Of a DNA stretch of 64,000 nt, positions 53,466 through 62,980 are shown in pieces. The position numbers and the translations under genes were made by a program. How positions within the stretch are numbered: position 1 is the first letter of the stretch; each line of letters starts with the position of its first letter. The notes under the pieces were generated by a model. That model made no database searches. It was not told the origin of the DNA and saw only the letters and a list, made by a program, of their open reading frames with translations. Origin of the DNA: Rhodothermaceae bacterium (GTDB lineage Bacteria > Bacteroidota > Rhodothermia > Rhodothermales > Bin80); the NCBI GenBank assembly GCA_009838195.1, contig VXSC01000019.1, positions 62,001 through 126,000 on the forward strand, given 5' to 3'.

Positions 53466-54260
53466 ATGCTTGGAGAAATCTATAATCAGGAATATTCAGA
53501 GGTCAATGACTCGGCTCCCCAGTGGGTCCTCCTAGTCAATGTAGTTCGTCAACTCAGAAAATTATGCCCGTGGGATCGAAAGCAGACACATGCTTCACTG
53601 CGCCATCTGCTAATTGAAGAGGCATACGAAACCGTTGAAGCGCTTGATATGGGGGATATGCAGGAACTCAGCACAGAACTGGGGGATCTACTATTGCAAA
53701 TTATTTTACACAGTGTCATTGCGGAAGAGGCCAAGCAGTTCGATCTGGCCGATGTAATTGCGGTAACTATTGACAAGATGGTTCGGCGACATCCACATGT
53801 ATTTGGTCAGGTTCATGTATCGGGGGTTGAAGAAGTACTCCAGAATTGGGAATCCCTCAAGGCAGAAGAGCGAAAGGGAGGGTCCGTGCTTAGCGGTGTA
53901 CCTGCCGGATTACCCGCGCTACTGTCCGCTTACCGGATGCAGGAAAAAGCTGCAAGTGTTGGGTTTGATTTTCCTAATCGGGAAAGTACCTGGGCCAAGG
54001 TCGAAGAGGAAATTCGGGAGTTCAAGACAGCAGGTTCGGAGGATGAACGTGAGAGTGAATTTGGAGATTTGCTTTTTGCACTAGTCAATTATGCGCGGAC
54101 AAATCAAATTAATCCAGAAGATGCACTCAGAGTTGCGAATCGTCGCTTCCGCGACCGGTTCGAATACGTGGAAGCAAATGTACCGGACATGAAGGCGGCA
54201 GAGTTAGAAGAATTAGACCGGCACTGGGAGGCATCAAAATGCCAGAGCCGGAAGATATAA
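53466..54260 (+). CDS. mazG: Nucleoside triphosphate pyrophosphohydrolase MazG
   Basis: 264 aa with two MazG-type all-alpha domains, as in the standard long form. The first (about 25-130) holds LCPWDRKQTHASLRHLLIEEAYETVEAL and ELGDLLLQIILHS, giving the EExxE and ExxD metal-binding sites; the second (about 150-250) has KAASVGFDFPNRESTWAKVEEEIREF and ESEFGDLLFALVNYAR. It converts NTPs, including aberrant ones and possibly (p)ppGpp-related substrates, to NMP and pyrophosphate. The ATG at 53466 is the only reasonable start. No terminator follows; a decayed gene on the opposite strand begins 18 bp after its stop. Confidence 0.94.
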   Translation: MLGEIYNQEYSEVNDSAPQWVLLVNVVRQLRKLCPWDRKQTHASLRHLLIEEAYETVEALDMGDMQELSTELGDLLLQIILHSVIAEEAKQFDLADVIAVTIDKMVRRHPHVFGQVHVSGVEEVLQNWESLKAEERKGGSVLSGVPAGLPALLSAYRMQEKAASVGFDFPNRESTWAKVEEEIREFKTAGSEDERESEFGDLLFALVNYARTNQINPEDALRVANRRFRDRFEYVEANVPDMKAAELEELDRHWEASKCQSRKI

Positions 54261-54278
54261 TCTGGTCGCCCCCTTTGA

Positions 54279-54661
54279 TCACTCCAACACATACGTAGGT
54301 AGCTTCCCTTGTAATATACAGGGACACTCCATCAACAGCTGCTCTTCATCCGGATTCGAACCAGAGGTGACGAAGTCCTTCGCTGCTCCGCCTCATCAAT
54401 GTTCGAGATCACGTCGTAACGCACACCGGTTTGGCCACGGGTGCTTTTCACGATTTCGTGCAGGACCGTATCGAGATCGAGGCCTGAGTTGACGCCCAGA
54501 ACAGCTGTGCTCGATCGGGAACGGTGCTCGCTTAGCATCCGCATTTCGAATTGGTTTGAAAGAATCGTCCAGGTCTCGCACCAGCCGATTAAGCGATTGT
54601 GATGTACCAATGCTCTGGCCCGGAGAGACAACTTACTATGGATTAACAGTAATGTAACCAA
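54279..54661 (-). pseudogene. Decayed GAF-domain sensor fragment with frameshift
   Basis: On the minus strand, STAVLGVNSGLDLDTVLHEI and VKSTRGQTGVRYDVISNIDEA match the start of GAF domains found in adenylate cyclase and histidine kinase sensors. Near 54380 the frame must change: the next frame continues the domain as KDFVTSGSNPDEEQLLMECP and ends at the stop 54279, while the original frame runs into unrelated sequence. The part upstream of the GAF start (54520-54661) has no recognisable domain. With no intact effector domain, this is a remnant of a larger sensor gene. Confidence 0.6.
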
Positions 54662-55036
54662 CGCTGCACATTATATAATAGATAAAGAATATGATTGACG
54701 GATAAATACTTGATGCATTACTATCTTTGTGAGAGAGGGCTGCCCATAGCAGTGTGATGGTCCACTGACTGGACAATATTCACAAGGCGAGTGCGGTGTG
54801 CCCATCGACTCGTATGAATTACCAAATCAATCGGTCTTGTGGAATGCCGATTCGCCACGCACAGGCAAATCTGCAAAAAAAATGAAGTAATTCAATTTAT
54901 GCCGATATTTTTTTGCATAAACCGCAGAGAGTCCCTGAGAAACCAAGCCATATTCAATCCGTATACGGCGCGGATGTGGTTGGATACGAGCGCCCGATTA
55001 TCTATGTCACCGAGGATACATGGAAAGCATATCACT

Positions 55037-55060
55037 TCTTCCTCAGAGAGGAAGATTTTT
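55037..55060 (+). terminator. Intrinsic terminator-like hairpin upstream of a TonB receptor gene
   Basis: TCTTCCTC-AGA-GAGGAAGA (8-bp perfect stem, 3-nt loop) is followed at once by TTTTT on the plus strand. It lies 190 bp upstream of the receptor start and almost 800 bp after mazG, with no gene in between. It may end a leader RNA or small RNA, or stop read-through from mazG. Confidence 0.5.
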
Positions 55061-55063
55061 GTA

Positions 55064-55093
55064 TTTCCCTTATCTTATTTTCCCTTATCTTAT
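55064..55093. repeat. Tandem duplication of a 15-bp unit
   Basis: TTTCCCTTATCTTAT occurs twice without spacer directly after the hairpin at 55037. A recent slippage duplication in the receptor leader is likely; it would alter spacing in any promoter here. Confidence 0.75.
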
Positions 55094-55251
55094 ATTGTTG
55101 TGTTCATAGTGAATAGCGTGCTAGGCGTGATTTATTTGCCGTCTGAGAGCATTCTCTTTCATAGGAGAGGGGTTTTCTTTTAGCGAGTGATTGCCTTGGC
55201 CCGGGGCGTGGTTGTGCGTCCACTTAACTTCAGAAACAAACATTCGAAAAA

Positions 55252-58152
55252 ATGAAACAACTTGCTACTTCCATTTTATTGGCACTTGGACTTCTCATTG
55301 TCCCCGTTGTGGCGGCTCAGGTCACTGTAACTGGCACGGTAACAGAAACTGCAACGAGCCAGCCGTTCCCAGGTGTACAGGTTATAATTAAAGGTACCTT
55401 GGAGGGTACGGTCACCGATTCCGAGGGCATGTATTCGCTCTCAGATGTTGCTGTTGGCAGTACATTGGAATTCCGCTTTGTGGGATATAGGACTCAGGAG
55501 GTCCTCGTTTCAGAGGGTACGAATGAGATCAACGTCCAACTCAGTGAGAGTATATTGGAGATTGACGAGTTTGTCGTCGTAGGGTCACGACGTTTGCCTC
55601 GGCTTGTGAAGGATTCCGCCGTTCCGGTTGATGTATTTGGTCCCAGGGATCTGGCTTCTCAGACTAGTTCGGATATTGATGAAATCCTCCGTACGCAGAT
55701 TCCATCTTACAATGTTCAACGCCATGGAATTGATGATGAGGCTACACTAGTACGACCCATCACTCTTCGTGGCCTTTCACCAGATAATGTCGTGGTGTTG
55801 GTCAATGGTAAGCGACGTCATCGTTCGGCGTCAATGGCCCTTCTTGGTAGTTCTTTGAATACGGGTTCGCAGGGCGCAGACATTAATATGATTCCGAGCA
55901 TTGCACTTAAGCAGGTTGAAGTACTCCGGGACGGGGCTGCGGCTCAGTACGGCGCGGATGCCGTGGCCGGTGTATTCAATATGCAGCTTCGTGACAATAA
56001 TCAAGGGGTCCATGTCCGGCTGCAAGGTGGGATGTACTCTGGAGGTGATGATTTAGTACCGAATGGCATTAATGCATCAAATGGTTTGTTAAGCAAGCAC
56101 GATTATTCTGCTACTGGAAGGAATTTCCTCGCAGCCGCGAACGTAGGACTTCCTCTCACAGACCGTGGCTTTTTGAATCTCAGCCTTGAATACCGTGATG
56201 CAGATCCTACGATTCGCAGTGGACTTAGGCGCGATGAAAGTGCGCTGATCCAAAGGGGATACCCGGTCAACAATCCTGCTCAGGTGTGGGGTAGCCCAGA
56301 CGTCAGTAATTCGTTCGTTGGTTTTGTGAACGCGGGTATTGATGTAGGCAATAATGCTCACATCTACGCATTTGGTGGCTACGGCAACCGGGAATCCGAA
56401 GGCGGATTCTACTTTCGTTCTCCCGGAACGAGTAGTGCCAGAGCGGCTGTGTTCAGGTCCGGTTCAGTTAGAGCCGTTGCGGATTTGAATGAAAGTGACG
56501 ACATAGTTTGTAGTGAACATGTTCCAAGCCTAGACGCAGATTTTGCGGCGGTGAATGCGTTTATTTCCCAGTACAAGGGGCAGTGCTTTCTCTTCAATGA
56601 ATTGTTTCCGGGTGGTTTTACACCACGCTTTGGTGCCAACATCTATGATTTGAGCGTAACCACAGGTATTCGTGGTGGAGCGGATGACGGCCTTCGCTGG
56701 GATCTTAGTTTCTCCATGGGAAACAGCGATATTGACTACTTCATTTATAACACGGTCAACGCTTCCTTGGGACCGGATACCCCAACATCCTTCAAGCCTC
56801 GTGGGTACGAGCAGCAGGAGTTTACGATTTCCGCTTCTGGTTCCTATCCCATTGGAGTGAGTGCTTTTGCCACCCCTTTGAATATTGCATTCGGGTTAGA
56901 GTGGCACACGGAAGAGTTCACCACTGAAGGCGGTGACCCTGATTCATGGGCCAATGGTAAGTATGGCTCCCAAGGGTTCAGTGTTGGTTCCAATGGCTAT
57001 CAAGGTTTGAATCCAAAATTTGCAGGTTCATGGGATCGCCCCAATGTCGCTCTTTATCTTGACTTGGAGACGGATGTAACTACCCGTTTGACCTTGGGTG
57101 TTGCGTCTCGCTACGAGAATTATTACAATGACTTCGGGTCAACGCTGACCGGTAAGGTCGCGGCATTGTACCGTGCAACCGGGTCACTTCGTTTTCGTGG
57201 CACGGCCTCCACTGGATTCCGGGCTCCCACACCTGGTCAGGCGAATCTCTGGGCATTACAGACTGCACTTTCCGGTGAAGGCGATCAGCTCGTGGAAACA
57301 GGGCAGCTTCCACCAACCCACCCGATTTCCGCTGCCCTCGGCGGCCAAGAACTTACCGAAGAGACGGCGTTCAGCTTGACGTTGGGAACGATCGTAGATC
57401 TCTCATCCAATTTGACACTGACCCTTGATTATTTTGATATTTCGCTTCAGGATCGAATCTCGCTCACTGGGAATATTGCGATTACGGAGGAAATTCGAGA
57501 TATTATCGTTCAGCAAGCACTCTTGGGAGGCGCCTCAACTACTCTTCGTGAAATTAAATTCTTCTCCAACGACTTTGATACACGTACACGTGGGATTGAC
57601 CTTCTTTTGGCGTATGACAGAGAGAGTGATTCAGGGAACGCAACCCAAGCTTCTCTCGCATGGAACTGGACAATGACTACCCTGGAAGACTTCTCACAGC
57701 CCCGGGATATCAGCACTTTTCTCGGACAGTCGTTGAGTACTCCATTTACGCTGAGTCTGTTGACTCCTCGCCGCCAACTCGAAACTGAAGATCTGAACCC
57801 CAAACATCGAATTGTGCTGATGGGACGCCATATCCGCGGTGCAGTCAGTGGAATGGTTCGACTCAATTACTATGATGGCTGGTACGCCTGCCGTAATAAC
57901 AGCAACTCATGTGTGAATAGCACCGGGAGCCTGCTGGATGAGTTTGATTCAGCCGTGATTGTTGATGCTGAAGTTGGGTATCGTTTCCTTGAAGATTACC
58001 GCGTATCCCTAGGAGTCGATAATCTGTTTGATACGTATCCAGACTCCCATCAAGACGAAACCGGTAGTCAGGGCAACATTCGTCCAGAGAGTACCCCCTG
58101 GGACTATAATGGGCGCGCATATGTGCTTCGACTAGTCGCAGATCTATTCTAG
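55252..58152 (+). CDS. TonB-dependent receptor, lone gene
   Basis: 966 aa. A signal peptide (ending VVAAQ) is followed by a CarboxypepD_reg-like domain (about 24-100: VTVTGTVTETATSQPFPGVQVII, DSEGMYSLSDVAVGSTLEF), a plug (about 115-240: VPVDVFGPRDLASQTSSDIDEIL, RPITLRGLSPDNVVVLVNGKRRHRS, EVLRDGAAAQYGADAVAGVFNM) and a barrel ending YVLRLVADLF. The plug motif resembles vitamin B12/siderophore-type and oligomer receptors with the RGL-SPDNVLVLVNGKRRH signature that is frequent in Caulobacter and Bacteroidota receptors of unknown ligand. No SusD, STN or anti-sigma partner is adjacent, and a strong terminator closes the gene, so it is monocistronic. Ligand unknown. Confidence 0.92.
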   Translation: MKQLATSILLALGLLIVPVVAAQVTVTGTVTETATSQPFPGVQVIIKGTLEGTVTDSEGMYSLSDVAVGSTLEFRFVGYRTQEVLVSEGTNEINVQLSESILEIDEFVVVGSRRLPRLVKDSAVPVDVFGPRDLASQTSSDIDEILRTQIPSYNVQRHGIDDEATLVRPITLRGLSPDNVVVLVNGKRRHRSASMALLGSSLNTGSQGADINMIPSIALKQVEVLRDGAAAQYGADAVAGVFNMQLRDNNQGVHVRLQGGMYSGGDDLVPNGINASNGLLSKHDYSATGRNFLAAANVGLPLTDRGFLNLSLEYRDADPTIRSGLRRDESALIQRGYPVNNPAQVWGSPDVSNSFVGFVNAGIDVGNNAHIYAFGGYGNRESEGGFYFRSPGTSSARAAVFRSGSVRAVADLNESDDIVCSEHVPSLDADFAAVNAFISQYKGQCFLFNELFPGGFTPRFGANIYDLSVTTGIRGGADDGLRWDLSFSMGNSDIDYFIYNTVNASLGPDTPTSFKPRGYEQQEFTISASGSYPIGVSAFATPLNIAFGLEWHTEEFTTEGGDPDSWANGKYGSQGFSVGSNGYQGLNPKFAGSWDRPNVALYLDLETDVTTRLTLGVASRYENYYNDFGSTLTGKVAALYRATGSLRFRGTASTGFRAPTPGQANLWALQTALSGEGDQLVETGQLPPTHPISAALGGQELTEETAFSLTLGTIVDLSSNLTLTLDYFDISLQDRISLTGNIAITEEIRDIIVQQALLGGASTTLREIKFFSNDFDTRTRGIDLLLAYDRESDSGNATQASLAWNWTMTTLEDFSQPRDISTFLGQSLSTPFTLSLLTPRRQLETEDLNPKHRIVLMGRHIRGAVSGMVRLNYYDGWYACRNNSNSCVNSTGSLLDEFDSAVIVDAEVGYRFLEDYRVSLGVDNLFDTYPDSHQDETGSQGNIRPESTPWDYNGRAYVLRLVADLF

Positions 58153-58175
58153 GTCTTGATAATTCTTGCACAAAG

Positions 58176-58209
58176 AGCCCCAGGGGAAAAACCTCCGGGG
58201 CTTTTTTGT
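58176..58209 (+). terminator. Intrinsic terminator of the TonB receptor gene
   Basis: AGCCCC and GGGGCT form the outer stem, with GGGG pairing to CCTC inside around an A-rich loop, then a run of six T. It begins 23 bp after the receptor stop. This is the clearest Rho-independent terminator of the window. Confidence 0.9.
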
Positions 58210-58549
58210 TTTATTGACGTATCCGAATCGTACGGGTCCTGTCTGCCCCTGAAGATCCGTGGGTAAGGATTGAGGTTTTAAGCGGCTTGTGGGTGGCGAA
58301 TAGTTTGGAACCCTTGCCCCCAAAGCATGCTACAACTACATCATTATGGATGGTAATAATATCAATTCACCCTGCGATTGAATATCCCACATATTATTAG
58401 AGCATCATCGACAGGGTTCTGGAGATGGAGAATTACGAATTTCCAACATCCTTTGTTCTGTGATAAATCCGTCCATTTTCGATCCAGCGTGGAAGATCAC
58501 ACAAAGCAGATTGGCCACGCCATAGACAGTCCTGGGCGAATCGGATACG
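58210..58549. other. Region upstream of the ECF sigma gene
   Basis: 340 bp without a supportable gene. It must carry the promoter of the sigma/FecR/receptor operon; no confident -35/-10 pair was picked out. Confidence 0.45.
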
Positions 58550-58558
58550 GTGTATCAA

Positions 58559-59086
58559 ATGGCCTCAGGTAATTTTGATCCAAAACTTGTGCAACGTGCA
58601 CAAAAAGGGGATGAATATTCCAGAAATTTGCTTTTGCGGCGACTTTCTAAAGTATTTGACAGGTATTTCAAGACCAAAATTGGGAATCAGGCTGTAGTTG
58701 ACGACTTGGTTCAATGTTCACTACTACGGGTTCATTCGGGGTTGGAGGCGTTACAACAAATGGACAAGTTCAAGGCCTTTGCCATGAAAGCTGCCCTGTT
58801 TGAGTTGCACGATTATTATCGAGGACGGCACTCTCCCAAGGAGAAAACCTATGAGCCGCAAATGCTCCCCGAGGGACGAAATTCACCGGATGATTGGTTC
58901 GGGAGCAAGTTCGATGCGGAGCGTGCTCTCGGAACGCTCACTCCGCGTGCCAGACGCATTCTGGAACTCCGCGAACATGGCTATAAATACAGGGAGATTG
59001 CCGAGATCCTGGATACGACCGAAACCGCCGTCAAAATGCAGGTGAAACGCGCGTTTGAAAAAATGAGGTCGATATTCACAGATTAG
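58559..59086 (+). CDS. ECF-type RNA polymerase sigma factor
   Basis: 175 aa from ATG 58559 (a GTG three codons upstream is an alternative). Region sigma-2 is recognised by KVFDRYFKTKIGNQAVVDDLVQCSLLRVHSGLEAL and the following FKAFAMKAALFELHDYYRGRH, and region sigma-4 by LGTLTPRARRILELREHGYKYREIAEILDTTETAVKMQVKRAF, a helix-turn-helix that reads the -35 element. No sigma-3 domain is present, which defines the ECF class. It lies 55 bp before the fecR-type gene and should be held inactive by it until the STN receptor binds ligand; its likely target is the promoter of the receptor gene group. Confidence 0.9.
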   Translation: MASGNFDPKLVQRAQKGDEYSRNLLLRRLSKVFDRYFKTKIGNQAVVDDLVQCSLLRVHSGLEALQQMDKFKAFAMKAALFELHDYYRGRHSPKEKTYEPQMLPEGRNSPDDWFGSKFDAERALGTLTPRARRILELREHGYKYREIAEILDTTETAVKMQVKRAFEKMRSIFTD

Positions 59087-59141
59087 CTGTTACCTTTTGT
59101 ACTTTTCCAGCGTCTCTTGGTAGACGGACCCTTACTCTAGG

Positions 59142-60242
59142 ATGGACCAATCCGAGATACTAAAAAAGGTGCTTTGCGAAGAAGCACTCAACGCCGAAGA
59201 GAAGAAGGCACATATTGAAAATCTGGAAGCTGATCCAGATTTGGCACGTTCTCTTGCAGGCTGGCAACGGTTCCGGGCTTATATGCGAGATCGGATCCCC
59301 AGTCCTCGTGATTTTGTACTATACTCGCTGGTTTTTGGAGGGCATGCGGAAGATTTAAGCGAGGAGGAAGCAGCCGAGGTGAATGAAAAATGGGGAGCCC
59401 TCGATTCCGTCATTGAATCGGACCCGGGGTATTCCGAAGTTGCTGCCCAAATTGAACGGGATCGCCAAGATTTTCTTACATGCTGGGAATTGGAGGACAA
59501 CCGGTCGACGGCTAGGATATTGCCATTGCGGACATTTCGAATGGCTGCTGCTATTGCCGTTCTCGCGGTATCTGTGATTACTATTCTTCTGCTTCTGAAT
59601 CAGGGAGACGTTACTCTCCAAATGGCAACTGCGGATCCAGGCGAATATGAGCGTGTTCTTCTTCCCGATGGCTCCATCGCGCACCTCAACGGACCTGCAA
59701 CCCTTCGGTTTGATGAACAGAATTTTTCGCGCTCTGTAGAGTTGACGGGGGTGGGTTTTTTTGATATTGCGCACCAACCGGATCAATTTTCCGTGCAAAC
59801 GGAGGAAGCAGTAGCCAGGGTACTCGGCACACGTTTCGGTGTGCGCTCGATGAATGGGCTTACCCAGGTCGTTTTAGAGAGTGGTCGTCTACAGGTCGCC
59901 TCAATCGCAGAAAATCCTCAGAGCGTTCTACTCGTTCCTGGGCAAATGACAAGTATAGCGCAGGGATCCGCTGCACCAATGCCACCAGTGGAAGTAAATA
60001 TAGAAGATCAATTGGGGTGGACCGGTTTCATATTTTTCCGAGAAACTTCATTAAGGAGGGCAGCGGTACTACTTTCTACAAGCCGAAATATTCGTGTTGA
60101 CTTTGATCCATCCCTGATAAATGAGAGGGTAACCGGCACCTTCGCTCCAGACGTTACAGCTGAAGAAATTCTGGATGCGCTTGCACTAACACTGGACGCC
60201 GAAGTACTTAGAGAAGGGGAGACCTACCGCATTGTCCCCTAA
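59142..60242 (+). CDS. FecR-type anti-sigma regulator
   Basis: 366 aa. The N-terminal cytosolic part (1-128) is acidic and helical and should hold the sigma factor. One membrane span (about 131-152, MAAAIAVLAVSVITILLLL) leads to a periplasmic FecR domain (about 160-260: ERVLLPDGSIAHLNGPATLRF, SVELTGVGFFDIAHQPDQF, VLGTRFGVRSMNGLTQVVLESGRLQV, LLVPGQMTSI) and a C-terminal DUF4974/STN-like domain (about 295-366: FRETSLRRAAVLLST, VTGTFAPDVTAEEILDALALTL). It passes the receptor signal across the inner membrane to the ECF sigma factor. The N-terminal region is longer than in E. coli FecR. Operon order sigma-fecR-receptor is the classic one. Confidence 0.92.
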   Translation: MDQSEILKKVLCEEALNAEEKKAHIENLEADPDLARSLAGWQRFRAYMRDRIPSPRDFVLYSLVFGGHAEDLSEEEAAEVNEKWGALDSVIESDPGYSEVAAQIERDRQDFLTCWELEDNRSTARILPLRTFRMAAAIAVLAVSVITILLLLNQGDVTLQMATADPGEYERVLLPDGSIAHLNGPATLRFDEQNFSRSVELTGVGFFDIAHQPDQFSVQTEEAVARVLGTRFGVRSMNGLTQVVLESGRLQVASIAENPQSVLLVPGQMTSIAQGSAAPMPPVEVNIEDQLGWTGFIFFRETSLRRAAVLLSTSRNIRVDFDPSLINERVTGTFAPDVTAEEILDALALTLDAEVLREGETYRIVP

Positions 60243-60290
60243 AAAGCGGCTTGGAACACAGATGGCTATGATGTGTAACGCGCACACTAA

Positions 60291-62978
60291 ATGCACGTTA
60301 CTCTTCGGCAGTGGTTTTTTCGGAAGCGATTACTTTGTTTGTACCTGGTTGCTGCCTTCATAGGTGTCAGCCCTGAGGCAAGCTCGTATGCCCAGGATAT
60401 TTCAGTGGATGTCTCATCTGAGCCCCTTTCCCAGGTTCTGGATTCCTTTGGAACGTCGTATCGCATCAACCTTGTCTATGCTCAGCGGCAGGTAGAGGGG
60501 CGTTTGGCGACATGCAATTATGTTGGTACTGACGTTGCTGCTGCGCTGGCATGCATTCTCTCGGATCAGAATCTTAGTGTGATCCGGTTAAAAAGGCGGC
60601 AATATGTACTTGTAGAAGTAGGAGAGGATGCGTCTCTGGATCCAGCCGTGGTCCGTTTGGGTACGCTGCACGGATTTGTGATGGATTCGCTGTCCGAGGA
60701 GACCTTGCCAGGGGCGCATGTATATCTGCCCAGATTTGCAATAGGCTCTGCAACCAATAAAGCGGGGTATTATGCAATCCCATCCTTGCCATTTGGGCAA
60801 TACCGGGCAAGGATTTCCTTTCTTGGCTACGCGACCTTGGACACCTTACTTGAAATCTCCGAGGAGCCGACCATAATTCGATTAGATCGCCAAACCTTGG
60901 AATCCCAGGCGATTTTTGTCAGCTCAGATCGTCGAGATCCGTATGAGGTAGAACCCGGTGTACGGCAAGTTTCGGTCAATCGAATCAGTAAACTGCCAGG
61001 TTTTCCTGGCGAAGCAGATCTTCTCCAATCGCTACGCTGGTTTCCCAGTGTCCAGAGAGTACGTACTAATCAAGGAGGACTGATCGTGCGGGGTGGAGAG
61101 CCAGATCAGGTTCACTATCTGATTGACGGTGCTCCCGTATACCATATGTGGCATATTGCGGGGCTCCTTTCTGTCTATCAGCCAGAGGCTTTCAAGGATG
61201 TACGGTTGTACCAGGGAAGTTTTCCGGCCGAACATGGCGGACGCCTGTCGGCTGTACTGGACGCAGAGTTGAAAGATGGTACGATGGACCAGATCACGGG
61301 ATTAGCAGGCTTAGGGGTGTTAAGTGCACGTGCATTTGTTGAGGGGCCGATCACAAAGGGGCTATCGTTTATGGTCTCTGGACGGCGATCCTATCTGGAT
61401 CGAATTATTGGGCGCAGGCATCCGGTGTACGATGGGAGCAGACGGGACACCATGCGTACAGGAATACACCTGTATGACATTAGTACGAAGTTGGCATGGC
61501 GTCCATCCGCGAGGCAGCGGCTGACTCTGGGGGTCTACGGAAGTTCAGATGTTCTGGATATTCGGCTACCCGTAAATTTGTCGGTGGTAGGCTCTTTTCG
61601 GGATGCATTGCCGCTAAGCGACTGGTTGAGCCCAGCAAGCCTGGTATTCGAGTTTGATACGCGGTGGAGTAATCGCCTGATCAGTGCACGCTATCAGTAT
61701 CTGTATGCGGATCGACTTTTTTTGAGTGCAACAGCGTATGCAACCTCCTATCGGGCACATGAACGCATTTTTATTCGCCCGACAACCATCTCATTCGTGA
61801 ATTCAGTGTACGAATTAGATATACTGGACGTTGGCGTAAAGCTGAATGTTGATTACTATCTATCGTTGACCCATCATATTCGGGCGGGTATTTCGATTGC
61901 GCAGCGCACATTCTCGAGTGAATTGGAAGCGTTGATTTTGCAGACGAATACCATTTCCGAAAGCATAGATGAGCATAGCGCACTGGATAACACGGAAATT
62001 GTACTGTATGCACAAGACACCTGGAGGCCAACAGCAAGATTACAGATACAGCCAGGGCTTCGTGCCAGTCAACTCAGGGGGGCTAAAGATTTACGGCTAA
62101 GCCCTCGTTTGGGGGTTCTATATGACCTGGACCAAGTTATTCTTCGGATGGCCATGGGGGTTAATGTTCAGTACCTGCATCAGGTACGGGATCGTTATTC
62201 AGTGCTGTACGATTTGATTTCTTACCGGTGGGTCCCCGCTAGTCGTTCCGTAGACCCGTCCCACAGCTATCATGCGTCTCTTGGCGCCGGTGTATTGTTG
62301 GGGAACTTCTTCACCGTTGATGTTGACCTGTACGTTCACCTGACACACGGACTATTGCTCCCGCGCAATGAACAACAAAGCAGAGACAGGTTGTTGGGGC
62401 CCGGGATTGAGCTCGGCGCAATCTTAGGCCAATACACCAGGGGGAAAGCACTGGCGCATGGATTGGAGGCCAACCTTCAATATGAGCGAGGGGCGTCCTT
62501 CCTCTGGGTAAGTTATGCGGCCGGCAGATCTCGAAGTCGGGCTCCTGAACTTGGAGAATATAAGTTTCGTCCCGGGCGGTTTGATATACCCCAGCAGCTC
62601 CAAATCGCCTTTCAGCGTACGAGAAGCCATTGGTCGTACGGGGTTAGTGGAAACTGGCGCAGCGGGTACCCAATCACGGTTCCTGAGGCGCGCTATGCCG
62701 TAGGGGATCCTCTTTCTGAAGCGCCGCAAGGGTTTCTCTACTTTCCCAAGATTAATAACGGCCGATTACCCCCGTATGTGAATTATGGAGTTCAAGGATC
62801 CTATCGCTTCAATGTGGGCGATGTAGCGTTGCAACTCAAGTTAGAAGTGAATAACATCACATTCCGGCGGAATGTGATTGGACGTGTATATGATCCTGCA
62901 CTACCGCACGAGGTTGCTATTACGTCCAGATATGGGCTTCCAGCTTACCCACTGCTCGAAATCACTGCTCAATTTTAG
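60291..62978 (+). CDS. TonB-dependent transducer with STN domain
   Basis: 895 aa. After a signal peptide (ending SSYAQ) comes an STN signalling domain (about 35-110: ISVDVSSEPLSQVLDSFGTSYRINLVYAQ, GTDVAAALACILSDQNLSVI), which touches the FecR periplasmic domain. A CarboxypepD_reg-like domain (about 122-200: GTLHGFVMDSLSEETLPGAHVYL, NKAGYYAIPSLPFGQYRARISFLGYATLD), a plug (about 235-345: GGLIVRGGEPDQVHYLIDGAPVYHM, DVRLYQGSFPAEHGGRLSAVLDAEL) and the barrel follow. It imports a ligand and reports its presence. The plug sequence is like those of receptors paired with DUF4249 lipoproteins in Bacteroidota, which is the case here. Ligand unknown. Confidence 0.93.
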   Translation: MHVTLRQWFFRKRLLCLYLVAAFIGVSPEASSYAQDISVDVSSEPLSQVLDSFGTSYRINLVYAQRQVEGRLATCNYVGTDVAAALACILSDQNLSVIRLKRRQYVLVEVGEDASLDPAVVRLGTLHGFVMDSLSEETLPGAHVYLPRFAIGSATNKAGYYAIPSLPFGQYRARISFLGYATLDTLLEISEEPTIIRLDRQTLESQAIFVSSDRRDPYEVEPGVRQVSVNRISKLPGFPGEADLLQSLRWFPSVQRVRTNQGGLIVRGGEPDQVHYLIDGAPVYHMWHIAGLLSVYQPEAFKDVRLYQGSFPAEHGGRLSAVLDAELKDGTMDQITGLAGLGVLSARAFVEGPITKGLSFMVSGRRSYLDRIIGRRHPVYDGSRRDTMRTGIHLYDISTKLAWRPSARQRLTLGVYGSSDVLDIRLPVNLSVVGSFRDALPLSDWLSPASLVFEFDTRWSNRLISARYQYLYADRLFLSATAYATSYRAHERIFIRPTTISFVNSVYELDILDVGVKLNVDYYLSLTHHIRAGISIAQRTFSSELEALILQTNTISESIDEHSALDNTEIVLYAQDTWRPTARLQIQPGLRASQLRGAKDLRLSPRLGVLYDLDQVILRMAMGVNVQYLHQVRDRYSVLYDLISYRWVPASRSVDPSHSYHASLGAGVLLGNFFTVDVDLYVHLTHGLLLPRNEQQSRDRLLGPGIELGAILGQYTRGKALAHGLEANLQYERGASFLWVSYAAGRSRSRAPELGEYKFRPGRFDIPQQLQIAFQRTRSHWSYGVSGNWRSGYPITVPEARYAVGDPLSEAPQGFLYFPKINNGRLPPYVNYGVQGSYRFNVGDVALQLKLEVNNITFRRNVIGRVYDPALPHEVAITSRYGLPAYPLLEITAQF

Positions 62979-62980
62979 TG

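Larger units (their letters stand above)
54662..55251. other. Region upstream of the lone TonB receptor
   Basis: 590 bp, A/T-rich, with no gene that I can support. Frames of about 65-115 codons are present but lack domain or composition support. It holds a terminator-like hairpin and a 15-bp tandem duplication, both listed separately, and must contain the promoter for the receptor gene at 55252. Confidence 0.5.

Noticed and set aside
54839-55183. Plus-strand frames of 67-114 codons upstream of the lone TonB receptor
   Set aside because: They cross the terminator-like hairpin and the tandem repeat, overlap each other in different frames, and show no domain.
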